A DNA stretch of 64,000 bases from Lotus japonicus (lineage: Eukaryota; Streptophyta; Magnoliopsida; Fabales; Fabaceae): contig NC_080046.1 of the NCBI RefSeq assembly GCF_012489685.1, positions 30,969,763-31,033,762 of the forward strand, given 5' to 3'. The notes below the pieces were generated by a model that was not told the DNA's origin, did no database searches, and worked only from the letters and a program-made list of their open reading frames with translations. Position numbers and translations under genes: made by a program. This document shows positions 12,625 through 24,046 of this stretch, one piece after another. Positions within the stretch are counted from its first letter, which is position 1, and each line of letters opens with the position of its first letter.

Positions 12625-13439
12625 GCAAAGAAAGGAAGAAAAACTTAAATTTTCCTCCATTTTCTCTCCTCAAACCCGCGGCCAAGAACAAGGAAGAAGG
12701 AAGAAGAATTTTGTTCATCGCTTGCTTGATCGTCGATCAATCAGTTGCTACTTCAAGGCTTCGAGGTATAGTCGCTAATCCTTACCTCTGATCGCTTTTT
12801 CCATAGCTTTTCTGTAGACTATTCTGAGCGGATAGTTTATGGGTTCTTGCAAAACTATCCTGATTATTTCATTTCTGATTCTAAACCTCTTCCTTATGCG
12901 CCCAAGATCACTTCTGCCGGGTTAGATTTTCCGTTATGTCGCCGGAATTCCGCCGGAATCAATTTGAGCCTAAAATACCCATTTTTGGAGTTTTTGGAGT
13001 AAAGCTTCAACCTTTAGGCTGAAAACTATCGCCTTAGCTTAGTGCTAGTAGGATTAGTTGTCATAAACGTCGTTGGTGACGTCCCTGCAAAATTTTATTT
13101 TTGGGATTTTAGTTTTGAAAAATCCTAAGTTAAAAATCATGACCAAAATACCCCTGCGACAGTTTTTGATCCGATAATTTTTCCGAGTTCAGAATACCCT
13201 TAGTTACGGCTTATGAAAGCATAGGAACCAAGTTTGATCGAAGAAAAATCGAGCCCCATAATTGCACAAAGTGGCCGAGCCCTATTAGGGGGGAGGAGGA
13301 AAATTTCCTTTTCCGAAAACTTGTCTTTCGCGCTAGTTTATCGTACCTTAGGGTATAGATTACTTCGAGTAACCTTAGTAAGTATCGATAGCTTAGTTTC
13401 CGATAGATTCTGAAAGTATTCTGTGATTTTATTGTAAAG

Positions 13440-13517
13440 GTGCTTTTGAGGATTTCCCCGAGGACCAACACTTTGAGAGCGAGGAAGCACTAGTTGATCA
13501 TTCTGGAGAACTTTCAG
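13440..13517 (+). other. Exon-like 78-nt module in the LTR with conserved splice-like borders
   Basis: Bounded by TGTAAAG before it (3' splice-like AG) and CAG|GTGAGGG after it (5' splice-like). The related LTR has an exactly 78-nt counterpart at 46593-46670 (minus), bounded by GCTTAAG and CAG|GTGAGGG. An upstream donor-like site, CGAG|GTATAG at 12765/12766, also has a counterpart, CGAG|GTAGGT, at 47332/47331. One frame reads GAFEDFPEDQ here and GSFEEFPGDQ in the other copy. Splicing is inference from conserved signals only; no transcript evidence is available. Confidence 0.3.
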
Positions 13518-14138
13518 GTGAGGGCTTCTCACTGAATCTCTAGTTAATGCCTAGGGTCGATGTTTCGACATTGTTTACTGTTTATGCACTGGATTGTGTG
13601 TGATTGGAAAATGTTTTCTGAGGCTTCGGCTGACAATGTAGATGATTCATCTACTGAATGTTTTTGAGATTGTCTTACATGCTATGTGCTATGTGGGTAA
13701 TCTAGGATGTGTGGTGCATGCTTTATATGCTAAGTGCTAAGTGTTTATGATGCGATTTATTGATATATGACATGTTGTTGATTGTGATGATTTAAATATG
13801 CTCTGTACTGGAATCTGAGATTCTGAATGGTGAGAATAGCGGGCAGGTCATGCCGATTTTATTTTGAGAGTTTTGAGAAAGTTTGATAGGACGAACGAGG
13901 TTCGGGCCTTAATTTTGTTTAGTGGATCGAGACATCCTCTGGAAGCGACTTGGGATTGGGAGATCCTGAAAATGTATAAGACTTGCGATAAGACAAAATG
14001 GAATCTATTTTATAAAGAAAATTCATAAGACCTTAAATAACCTCAAAATCTTTAAGTAATGATAACAACCTCGAAGGAAGGCATTGGAAGTCAAATCATA
14101 GTTTTGGAAAAACGAGGAGTGTCGTCGGATCCAAGTGT

Positions 14139-14275
14139 AGCGTTTGTTGTTGTGCTGTTGGAGCAGCGTTTGTTTGTTGTGCTGTTGGAGCAGCGTTTGT
14201 TGTCGTGCTGTTGGAGCAGCGTTTGTTGTTGTGCTGTTGGAGCAGCGTTTGTTTGTTGTGCTGTTGGAGCAGCTA
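14139..14275 (+). repeat. Minisatellite in solo LTR 1, five units of 26/27 bp
   Basis: The motif GTGCTGTTGGAGCAGC starts at 14152, 14179, 14205, 14231 and 14258, spaced 26-27 bp and joined by GTTTGTT-rich spacers. The related LTR at 44577-48696 lacks it and has a different 79-bp duplication in the same general region. The short open frames through it (Cys/Val/Leu-rich) are repeat artefacts. Confidence 0.9.
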
Positions 14276-15462
14276 TGTGTTGTTGTGAAGTGTGTCTTTT
14301 GTCGCAGAAATCGACTTTACCTTAGGGTAAGCTTTTAGAGACATTAATTTAGCTAGAACACGTGGCGACGTGTCGAGTGAGATCGGAGACGTTGATTGAC
14401 TAATCATCTTGCATTCATGCAACATTAATGAGGTATTAACACAGGACGTACTCTGGACCTCGTCGGTTTCCAAAATGGTCATAAGACCCGGAATGCCGTG
14501 GAAGAGCGTTTGTAGACGTCTCTTGTAGCAGACCGAAATGGCAGACCTACGGGTTTACTGCTGATCTGGCTACCTTTGTGTGGTGTAAGAGGCACGCGGG
14601 CCGAAATGGTTCCACCGTGGCTGGTGTTAGGGCTGATCCGTTTGATGTCCATCCCTTTCCGGAATGCATGTGGTTAACTGGGTTAACCTGCATATCATTT
14701 CATGCAACATGCATACTGACTTAGTGATGAGTGTGTTTGATACTTGTTAATTCTATTTGAGGCATGTTAACTGTGATTTATCGTCGTTTATATTCATCAT
14801 GAGATATGCAACCCTAGGATGTTATCCCTAGCTAAAAGCCTAAGTGGCTATCCTATTATCTGTATCTATCCTTGCTATTATTTACATAATTCTTTGGAGT
14901 TGACCCCCGCGTCTTCTGTGTGTGCTTTGGCGAACAAACGCCCTTTGTCAGATGTCTTTGGCGGACTAGTTCACGACGGTTCACCCTTCGGGGGAAACTA
15001 GAGTTGGGATGCTGGAACAGGAGCGCATCGCGATAGCGAGCGGAGGACGGAGGATGTACCTAGACTTAGTCGTTCTGGATTCAGATTCGGACGACGATCA
15101 CGCTAGCATGTAGGATTGAGTGTTAGTGTGAGCTCCTCGAGATGAGATTAGTGTAGGAGTAGAGTCTTAGCTCTGAACATCATTTGTTTCATTCGGGACA
15201 GGGTAGTTTCCCACCTATAGCTTTTTGTGTGGTTTCGTTACGGGAATCACAGAGAGTTGGTTGGACTTAGGAAGTCTTGTTTCAGGCCGATGGGCCAGCT
15301 TATTCTCATTTTGAGGGATAGTGTTGCGGACACTTAACCTTTTCTTTTGGTTTGTACTTTTGCCTACGGGCGCTACTCTTCTATTACCCGTCACTGGAGG
15401 TTCACTCGTGACGAGGTTGCTACTTACAGCGGGGGCTGTTTATATATTGTATATTAGTTTTA

Positions 15463-15603
15463 GGCTAAAAAGCATTTTTGGCCCCTGATGTTTCAAGTTT
15501 GTGCAAATTCTGCCCCTATCTATTTTTGTCGATGTTTCTACCCCTCATGTTTTCAAACAGTGCACCGTCTACAGTGACAATCAATCTCTAATGCTTTTTA
15601 GCC
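15463..15603 (+). mobile_element. Deletion-derivative MULE-type MITE (141 bp)
   Basis: Starts GGCTAAAAAGCATT and ends with its inverted copy AATGCTTTTTAGCC. It is flanked by a perfect 9-bp target duplication TTAGTTTTA (15454-15462 and 15604-15612), typical of Mutator-like elements. The left 100 bp match the left terminal repeat of the larger element at 47451-47980. Most of the interior and right terminal repeat are missing. At the junction lies a short filler (about 15574-15591) whose 17-nt TGACAATCAATCTCTAA also occurs in the copia RNase H region (19720-19736). No coding capacity. Confidence 0.88.
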
Positions 15604-15746
15604 TTAGTTTTATTACTTTTCGCACTTGGGTTTTATTTATTTCAGTCTTGTCTTAGTTATTATCGAAAAAAAAATATATTCACGTTTTTCCGCATTAAGT
15701 TTACTTTTGGTTACTAAAGTGACGCCACCGAAATCGGGGTGTTACA

Positions 15747-18700
15747 ATTTTTGTCCCAGAACCCAAAATTGAGCATATTTTATATGTTGTTGGGGTCGAA
15801 GAAGCTATTTTATTCACCGGCTAGCCGAATTTAACGGGGGAAATCGGTAAAAGTAGAAAACGGAACCTACAGGTAGAATTTTGAAGGTTAATTCGGTTGC
15901 AAACTTCAAACAGCAACGACTTTTGCTCCGGAACCCAGAATTGAACATATTTTATATGTTTTTGGTGTCGAAGAAGCTATTTTATTCACCTGCTTGCCGA
16001 ATTTAACCGGAGAAATCGGTAAAAGTAGAAAACGGAACCTACAGGCATAATTTTAAAGGTTCATTCAGCCGCAAACTTCGAATAGCCATAACTTTTGGCC
16101 TGGAACCCAGTATTGAGGATATTTTATATCTGTTTTGGGTAGAAGAAGCTACTTTATTCACCTGCCAGCCGAATTAAACGGGGAAAACCGGTAAAAATAG
16201 AAAACGGAAACTTCGGGTTGAATTTGGAAGGTTAATTCGGCTGCAAACTTCAAATGACCATAACTTTTGCCCCGGAACCCAGAATCGAGCATATTTTATA
16301 TGCTTTTGGGGTAGAAGAAGCTACTTCATTCACATGCCAGCCGAATTAAATGGGGGAAATCGGTAAAAATAGAAAACGGAACCTACTGGTTGAATATTGA
16401 AGGTTAATTCAGCTACTAACTTAAAACAGCTATAAGGTTAATCCGGCTGCAAATTTCAAACAACCATGGCTTTTGACCCGGAACCCAGAATTGAGCATAT
16501 TTTATATGCTTTTGGGGGTAGAAGAAGCTATTTTATTCACCTGCTTACCGAATTTAAGGGAGGAAATCGGTAAAAGTAGAAAACAGAACCTACAGGTTGA
16601 ATTTTAACGGTTAATTTGGTTGCAAACTTCAAACAGCAACGACTTTTGCCCCAGAACCCAGAATTGAGCATATTTCATATGCTTTTGGGGTCGAAGAATC
16701 TAATTTATTCACCTGCTTGCCGAATTTAACCTGAGAAATCGGTAAAAGTAGAAAACGGAACCTACAGGTAGAATTTTGAAGGTTAATTCGGTTGCAAACT
16801 TCAAACAGCAACGACTTTTGCTCCGGAACCCAGAATTGAACATATTTTATATGTTTTTGGTGTCGAAGAAGCTATTTTATTCACCTGCTAGCCGAATTTA
16901 ACCGGAGAAATCGGTAAAAGTAGAAAACGGAACCTACAGGCAGAATTTTAAAGGTTCATTCAGCCGCAAACTTCGAACAGCCATAACTTTTGGCCTAGAA
17001 CCCAGAATTAAGGATATTTTATATCTATTTGGGGTATAAGAAGCTACTTTATTCACCTGCCAGTCGAATTAAAGGGGGAAAATCGGTAAAAATAGAAAAC
17101 GGAAACTTCGGGTTGAATTTTGAAGGTTAATTCGGCTGCAAACTTCAGACAACCATAACTTTTTCCCCGGAACCCAGAATCGAGCATATTTTATATGCTT
17201 TTGGGGTAGAAGAAGCTACTTCATTCAAATGCCAACCGAACTAAATGGGGGAAATCGGTAAAAATAGAAAAGGGAGCCTACTGGTTGAATTTTGAAGGTT
17301 AATTCAGCTGCTAACTTAAAACAGCTATAACGTTAATCCGGCTACAAATTTCAAACAGCCATAACTTTTGACCCGGAACCCAGAATTGAGCATATTTTAT
17401 ATGCTTTTGGGCTAGAAGAAGCTATTTTATTCACCTGCTTACCGAATATAAGGGAGGAAATCGGTAAAAGTATAAAACATAACCTACAGGTTGAATTTTG
17501 AAGGTTAATTCGGCTTCAAACTTCAAACAGCAATGACTTTTGCCCCGGAACCCAGAATTGAGCATATTTAATATGCTTTTGGGGTAGTAGAAGCTACTTT
17601 ATTCACCTGCTAGCCGAATTTAACAAGGGAAATCGGTAAAAGTAGAAAACAGATCCTGCAGGTTAAATTTTGAAGGTTCATTCTGCAGCAAACTTTAAAC
17701 AGCCGTAACGTTTGCCCCGGAACCCAGAATTGAGCCTATTTTATATGCTTTTGGGGTAGAAGAAGCTTCTTTATTCACCTTCCAGCCGAATTAAACGGGG
17801 AAAATCGGTAAAAGTAGAAAACGGAACCTACAGGTTAAAACTTTTAAGGTCAATTCGGTAGCAAACTTCAAACAGCCATGACTTTTGCCCCGGAACCTAG
17901 AATATAGCATATTTTATATGCTTTTGGGGTAGAAGAAGCTACTTTATTCACCTGCCAGCCGAATTAAACAAGGGAAACCGGTAAAAATAGAAAACGGAAG
18001 GTTAATTCGGCAGCAAACTTCCAACAGCCATAACCTTTTCCCCGGAACCCAGAATTGAGTATATTTTATATGCTTTTGGGGTGGAAGAAGCTACTTTATT
18101 CTCCTGCAAGCCGAATTAAACGGGGAAAATTGGTAAAAATTGAAAATGGTTACTTCGGGTTGAATTTTGAAGGTTAATTCGGTTGCAAACTTTAAACAGC
18201 TATAAGGGAAACCGGTAAAAATATAAATCGCAACCTACAGGTTCAATTTTGAAGGTTAATTCGGCTGCAAATTTCAAACAACAATGACTTTTGCCCCGGA
18301 ACGCAGAATTGAGCATATTTTATATGCTTTCGGTGTAGAAGAAGCTATTTTATTCACCTGCTTATCGAATTTAACGGGTGAAAATGGTAAAAGTTGAAAA
18401 CGGAACCTACAGGTTGAATTTTGAAGGTTAATTCGGATGCAAACTTCAAACAGCAACGACTTTTGCCCCGGAACCCAGAATTGAACATATTTTATATGCT
18501 TTAAGGGTCGAAGAAGCTATTTTATTCTCCTGCTAGCCGAATTTAACGAGGGAATTCGATAAAAGTAGAAAACGGAACCTACAGCTAGAATTTTAAAGGT
18601 TGATTCAGCAGCAAACTTCGAACAGCCATAACTTTTGCTTCGGAACCCATAATTGAGCATATTTTATATCCTTTTGGGGTAGAAGAAGCTACTTTATTCT

Positions 18701-19246
18701 CCTGCCAGCCGATTAAACGGGGGAATTCGGTAAAAATAGAAAACAGAACCTTCTGGTTGAATTTTGAAGCTTAATTCGGCTACAAACTTCAAACAGCTAT
18801 AAGGGAAACCGGTAAAAATATAAATCGGAACCTACAGGTTCATTTTTGAAGGTTAATTCGGCTGCAAATTTCAAACAACATTGACTTTTGCCCCGGCACC
18901 CAGAATTGAGCATATTTTATATGCTTTTGGGGTAGAAGAAGCTATTTTATCCACCTGTCAGGCGAATTAAACGGGGGAAATCGGTTAAAGTAGAAAACGG
19001 AACCTACAGGTTGAATTTTGAAGGTTAATTCGGCTGCAAACTTCAAACAGCCATGACTTTTGCCCCGGAACCCATAATTTAGCATATTTTATATGCTTTT
19101 GGGGTGGAAGAAGCTGTTTTATTCACCTGCTAGCCGAATTTAACGGGGGAAGTCTGTAAAAATAGAAAACGGAACCTACTGGTTGAATTTTGAAGGTTAA
19201 TTTGGCTACAAACTTAAAACAGCCATAAGGTTAATTCGGCTGCAAT
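15747..19246 (+). repeat. Satellite A array, segment 2
   Basis: About 3.5 kb of the same ~172-bp satellite in the same orientation, continuing the monomer broken by the solo LTR. Includes 34-bp and 82-bp short monomers (near 16430, 17330, 18200, 18800, 19220). It ends at a GCAAT target copy (19242-19246) of the copia element. Confidence 0.96.
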
Positions 19247-19552
19247 TCAAAGAAAAGAGAGAACAAGCTTGTTGAAGATTCTTGAAGAAGAAGTTGAAAT
19301 CTTAGTTCAAATGATTGAATGTGATTTTCGTTACAATGTAGAAGAAAGACAAAAGCTTATTTATACTAAAACAGAATAACAAACTTGTAACTAACTGCTA
19401 ATCAGTTTTAACTAACACTAATTACTTGCTAGCTACTTGCTAGCTCAGCTATGAGCACTAACTATCAGTGTTTACAACTAATTCCCTATACTTCACTTCT
19501 GTCCACTTATGTTCAGTAAGTAAATGGTCCTCAGAGATTCTGTATTTTCACA
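19247..19552 (-). repeat. copia 3' LTR
   Basis: 306 bp; aligned with 24047-24348. Contains an extra 4 bp near 19520 relative to the other LTR. Confidence 0.92.
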
Positions 19553-20360
19553 CCCTCCCACAAGCTGGAGGTGGAAAGATATTGACCAGGCCAAGCTTAG
19601 AAACAAACCCTTGAAAGAATCTTGGCTGGAGAGCTTTAGTGAACATGTCTGCAACCTGAAGAGTTGTTGGAATGGGCAAAAGCTTGAGAACACCAGCTTG
19701 TAACTTCTCTCGGACTACATGACAATCAATCTCTAAGTGCTTGGTCCGCTCATGAAATACTGGGTTGGCAGCAATGTGCAAAGCGCTTTGATTGTCACAA
19801 AACAGAACAGGTGGCTTAGAACAAGTAATCTTCAAATCCTGCAACAAATAAAGAAGCCACTGCAGCTCACAAGTTGCATAGGCTAAAGCTCGATATTCTG
19901 CCTCACTAGATGACCTTGAGACAGTGACTTGCTTCTTAGCTTTCCAGGATATAAGTGAATGGCCAAGATAGAAACAGCATCCTGAAATAGATCGTCTTGT
20001 ATCCATACAACCAGCCCAATCTGCATCTGAGTAACCCTGAATATTAATGGAAGAGTTTCTTGGAAAGAATAAGCCTAATCCTGGAGAGGCTTTTATGAAC
20101 TTCAAAACTCTGAGAGCTGCTTTGTAATGCATATCAGTAGGATTACTCATGAACTGACTCAACTGTTGTGTAGCAAAGGTAATATCAGGCCTTGTATGAG
20201 TCAAATATAACAATCTGCCCACTAATCTTCTGTATGCTGAAACATCTGCACAAGGTTCACCTTGATCAAGACTCAATTTAGCTGCTGGATCTAAAGGTGT
20301 TGAGACAGGTTTGCTGCCAAGATTGCCTGTTTCTTCAAGTAAATCTAAACAGTATTTCCT
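19548..20360 (-). pseudogene. copia RNase H region (C-terminal polyprotein fragment)
   Basis: Open from 20360 to 19548 in the same frame as the RT segment but separated from it by a TAA at 20361-20363. Begins RKYCLDLLEETG, the usual link between RT and RNase H. RNase H landmarks counted from the Met at 20276: SDADWAGC (residues 83-90, Asp84), SSSEAEYRAL (Glu125), CDNQSA (Asp161) and HERTKHLEIDCHVVRE. The stop TGA at 19548-19550 is formed by the first bases of the 3' LTR (TGTGA), so the polyprotein ended inside the LTR. The domain itself looks intact; only the upstream nonsense codon cuts it off. Confidence 0.9.
19553..19560 (-). other. copia polypurine tract
   Basis: TGGGAGGG on the minus strand, directly before the 3' LTR start TGTGAAA. 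Confidence 0.8.
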
Positions 20361-21059
20361 TTAACAAAGAGAAATTCCAGTAGTGGAATGTGCCACCTCA
20401 AGACCAAGAAAGTATTTTAAGATTCCCAGATCTTTAATACCAAAAGCACAATGTAGAGAGTCTTTAACCTTTTGAAATTCAGTCAGGTTATCTCCAAATA
20501 AAATGACATCATCTACATAGACTAATAACCCTGTGAACTTATCATCACCAAATTTGACAAACAAGGAATAATCTGAAGCTGTTTGTGTATAGCCCAGATC
20601 TATGAGATGAGAAGAGAGTTTTTCATACCATTTCCTACTTGCTTGTTTCAAACCATAAAGTGATTTTTGAAGTTTGCACACTTGATTAGGCTTCTCAGTT
20701 GGGACCCCTGCTGGTATACTCATATACACATCTTCATTTAGAGAGCCATGTAGAAAAGCATTATCTACATCTAGTTGGTGTAAATGCCAATTCTTTGCAG
20801 CAGCAAGTGCTAAAACAACTCTGACAGTAGTAAGTTTGGCAACGGGAGAGAAAGTGTCAAAATAATCTAGTCCCTCTACTTGATTGTAGCCCTTAGCTAC
20901 TAATCTTGCTTTGTAACGAGCCAGGGTACCATCTGCATTTCTCTTTACTCTATAGACCATTTGCAACCTATGGGCTTGACACCTTGTGGTAAATCCATTA
21001 ATTTCCAGGTTCCATTTCTCTCCAAAGCCGATATCTCTGCCTTCATTGCTTCTTGCCAA
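20361..21059 (-). pseudogene. copia reverse transcriptase domain, ended by a nonsense codon
   Basis: Real homology starts at [20 protein letters not shown] (from about 20958). The first ~34 residues of the open frame are out-of-frame sequence. RT landmarks: [13 protein letters not shown] (residues 93-105), [17 protein letters not shown], and the catalytic YVDD (residues 181-184, at 20508-20519). The segment ends GISLC followed by TAA where relatives read Gln, consistent with a single C-to-T change. It catalysed cDNA synthesis in the ancestral element. It is joined out of frame to the upstream piece. Confidence 0.92.
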
Positions 21060-21289
21060 TATGGATATTTGTTTGCCTCAGCAAATGTAGTTGGCTCTTT
21101 ATCTGTAGAAATGTTAAGCACATATGACTGATGTGTAGGAGAAAGCTTGTTATGGGAGTAGTAGTGTGTAATACTGTGTGTTGTACTAGTTCTTGTAGGT
21201 AAAGATCCATATTGAAAATTTTGTAGATATGATGGCCTCTTGACTTGTATACTAGATGTCCTTGGAATGTCATAATTTTCTTCAATCAC
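20945..21289 (-). pseudogene. copia linker and N-terminal RT fragment, frameshifted at both ends
   Basis: Reads VIEENYDIPRTSSIQVKRPS, then [20 protein letters not shown], the conserved start of the copia RT domain, and ends GCKWSIE then stop. The next conserved residues (VYRVKRN) follow in another frame directly after GCKW, consistent with loss of one base near 20957. At its other end it overlaps the preceding ORF's stop (21286-21288) by a frame change, so integrase and RT were separated by another single-base event near 21290-21310. Confidence 0.88.
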
Positions 21290-23997
21290 AGAATGATCTG
21301 AGAAGAAAATGATTTCTCTACCTGAGGATCAGTATGAGCTACTTCTGGAATTGATTCTTCTGCCTGAACATCACTAGGAAGTACTTCTGGGATGATATCA
21401 ATTCTATCTTCATTAATTGGCAACTGTACTGCAGGTGTGGATTGTGTTGCCCCTGTAACTTCGGAACTACTAGATCCACTGTTATATGCTTGCAAGTCTA
21501 TGCACTCCCAGGAAACTGAAGCTGAGCTTTTGTAAGGTAAAATAAGCTCATGAAAAGATACATCTCTGGAAACTAGGATCTCATGAGTAGAAATATCTAG
21601 CAAAATGAAACCCTTGACCCCTTGCTTAAATCCCAAGAAAACACACTTCCTGGCTCTTGGTTCCAGCTTTGATCTATTTGCAGATATGGTATTTGCAAAA
21701 CACAGTGAACCAAAGACCTTCAAATTATCTAGTTCAGCTTTCTTTTGATACAACAATTGGTAAGGTGACCTGTTATTTAAGACCTTGCTTGGTATCCTAT
21801 TCATAAGAAAAACTGCATGCAAGACAGCATAACTCCACATTTTCTTTGGCAAATTGGACTGAAAAAGTAAAGCTCTAGCAACGTTCAAAATATGTTGATG
21901 CTTCCTTTCCACCCTCCCATTCTGCTGTGGTGTATGAACACAAGATCTCTGGTGAATAATACCATGAGCAGAATAGTAATCAGGTAGAAGGAATTCAGGC
22001 CCATTGTCACTTCTAATAGCTTTGATGGACTGACCAAACTGTGTCTTCACCAAAGTAACAAAGTTCTTCACTTGTTGTTGTACTTCTGCTTTGGTCTTGA
22101 GGAGAACAATCCAAACAAACCTACTATAGTCATCCAGAACTGTGAGGAAGTACTTGTGATTATGGACAGAAGCTTGAGCAAGAGGACCCCAAATATCCAT
22201 GTGAACCAAATCAAAACACTTTTGTGCATTACTGTAGCTAATGGAAAACATTTTCTTTTTCTGCTTGGCTAGGTGACAAATGTCACATACAAGAGACTTA
22301 CTAACAGAAATGGAATTATCTACAGTGTGTAAAGCAAGTAATTTATCATGAGATAAATGCCCTAACCTAAAATGCCATAAAGCACTAGGTGGGATAGTGT
22401 GACCAAAGCCACTTATTTCAGATGAACTATGCTGAACAGAAAAACATGTACTAGAAGGACTACTAACTACTAAGTGATAGAGATCATCAGCTTGCAAACT
22501 ACCCAAACCAATCCTCCTCATGGTTTGCACCTCCTGAACAAAACAGTAAAATTTACCAAAAACTACATCAACATCATGTCCTTTTACTAACTTATGAACT
22601 GAAACTAAATTATAAGAAAACTCAGGCACAAAGAGAACATGTGTTAGTAGAATGGACTGTGTTATTCTAACTGTCCCAACATAGCATGTTTTGATGATAG
22701 CACCATTAGGAAGCTTAACACTAATAGGTTTAACTTCAGCAAGTGTGTTAAAAGACAATTTGTCAAAACAAATGTGATCACTTGCTCCTGAATCTATGAT
22801 CCAATCTCTACTATCATAATGTTGAAAACAAGATAAAGCAATGTGATTACCATGTCCTGAAGCATCTCCTTCATAAGTTGCAGCCTTCACCACATGATTC
22901 ACATAAGTATTGCTATTATCTGGAGCTTTCTTTGATGTTGTAGTAACTTTTTGGATCATGGCTATGATTCTTTGGTACTGATCGGCAGTGAAAGGCTCTT
23001 CAACCTCCTTTTGTGAGTAACTGTCATCCTCTGGATCATCAATAGAGTCATAATTTCTGGCTGTGTTATTAGCATGACTTGTACCATTTCTGGAATTGAA
23101 AGTGGTAGGGTATCCATGTAGTCTATAGCAAATCTCCACCGTGTGACCTGGTTTCTTGCAATGAGTGCAGAATTTTCCAGTGGTCTTGTAACTAGAACTA
23201 CCGGATTTTCCTCTACCATATGGCTTCCTTCCATCTGCTGCATTCACTATTGCTAGTGAATCTCCATTATCCTCAGTAGCAATCTGCCTTTCATGTTGTA
23301 TGGCTAAAGACACAACCTTAGCAATTGATGGTAATGGAAAACTCATCAAAATCTGTGACTTAATCACTCCAAAATTATTATTCAGAACTAAAAGAAACCT
23401 GATTGTGTTATCTTGCTCCCTGAACAATTTTACATTCTCAATTGCATCACATCTACAGGGAACAGCACACCGACATTGTGGAATTGGGCGATAATGCTCA
23501 AATTCTTCCAAAAGAATCTTCAACTTAGTGTAATATTCATCCACAGTGTGTGAATTTTGTTTCAAATTACTAATTTCATTATGTAATTCTGAAATCCTAA
23601 CCAAATCACCTTGAGAAAAACGATCTCTCAGATCTCTCCATGCATCACAGGCATTTTCAAGAAAAACAATGCTATTTGCAATTGAAGTAGTTACCGAATT
23701 AAGGATCCATGAATAGATCAAACTATTGCAGCGATCCCAGGCTTCGTAGTTCATATCTGTCGCTACCGGCACCGGAATTTCGCTATTGACGAATCGGAAC
23801 TTGTTCTTCGCCACAAGCGCGCGTTTCATCGATCTTGCCCAAGCATTGTAGTTCTTGCCATTCAAAGGTGGATTCACCATGGTCGCCGAAGGATTATCAC
23901 TCGAGTGAATGTAGTACGGCGATCCTGGATTCTGCGACGGATCAAGAACCACATGAGGAACTCCATTATTGTTGTTGTTCTGTGCATGTCGCACCAT
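21286..23997 (-). pseudogene. copia gag-protease-integrase polyprotein segment
   Basis: The frame is open from 24066, but that Met lies in the LTR upstream of the primer-binding site. The Met at 23997 (MVRHAQNNNNN) is the plausible start. Residue numbers from 24066: copia gag (about 50-260, with LNGKNYNAWARSMKRALVAK); CCHC zinc knuckle CTHCKKPGHTVEIC (300-313); aspartic protease DSGA (425-428); integrase zinc domain (H565, H570, C594, C597); integrase core with D624, D687 and E720 (NGRVERKH). These residues all look intact. The frame ends at 21286 after SSQIIL, before RT, where an intact copia polyprotein continues; a frameshift caused this. Confidence 0.93.
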
Positions 23998-24032
23998 AGC
24001 AGCGGAAATCGGTGATGGCAGAACCCTGGTTA

Positions 24033-24046
24033 GGGCTCTGATACCA
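24033..24046 (-). other. copia primer-binding site (initiator Met-tRNA)
   Basis: TGGTATCAGAGCCC on the minus strand, directly after the 5' LTR; complementary to the 3' end of initiator Met-tRNA. Confidence 0.9.

Larger units (their letters stand above)
11912..15746 (+). mobile_element. Solo LTR of a long-LTR Ty3/gypsy-type retrotransposon, plus orientation
   Basis: A 3835-bp non-satellite block starts TGTAAGGCCCAAG and ends CGGGGTGTTACA, giving terminal TGTAA/TTACA inverted repeats. It is flanked by a perfect 5-bp target duplication ATTTT (11907-11911 and 15747-15751), and removing it restores a normal satellite monomer. A TATA box is present near 12617. No gag, protease, integrase or reverse transcriptase is seen, and no second LTR, so recombination between LTRs has left one. 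A related copy in opposite orientation is at 44577-48696, with conserved blocks along most of its length. The termini resemble long-LTR plant Ty3/gypsy elements such as the Tekay group, but lineage is inference. A MITE (15463-15603) is nested in it. Confidence 0.85.
11300..18850 (+). repeat. Segmental duplication within satellite A, copy 2 (interrupted by solo LTR)
   Basis: Second copy of 2261-6150. It contains the solo LTR at 11912-15746, absent from copy 1 at the equivalent position (~3030). Copy 2 also lacks one monomer near 11690 and has a ~20-bp deletion at about 17999. Otherwise the copies differ by scattered single-base changes. Resemblance fades after about 18850. Confidence 0.8.

Noticed and set aside
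14059..14338. Overlapping 64- and 88-codon plus-strand frames rich in Cys, Val and Leu
   Set aside because: They are translations of the 26/27-bp minisatellite in two frames.
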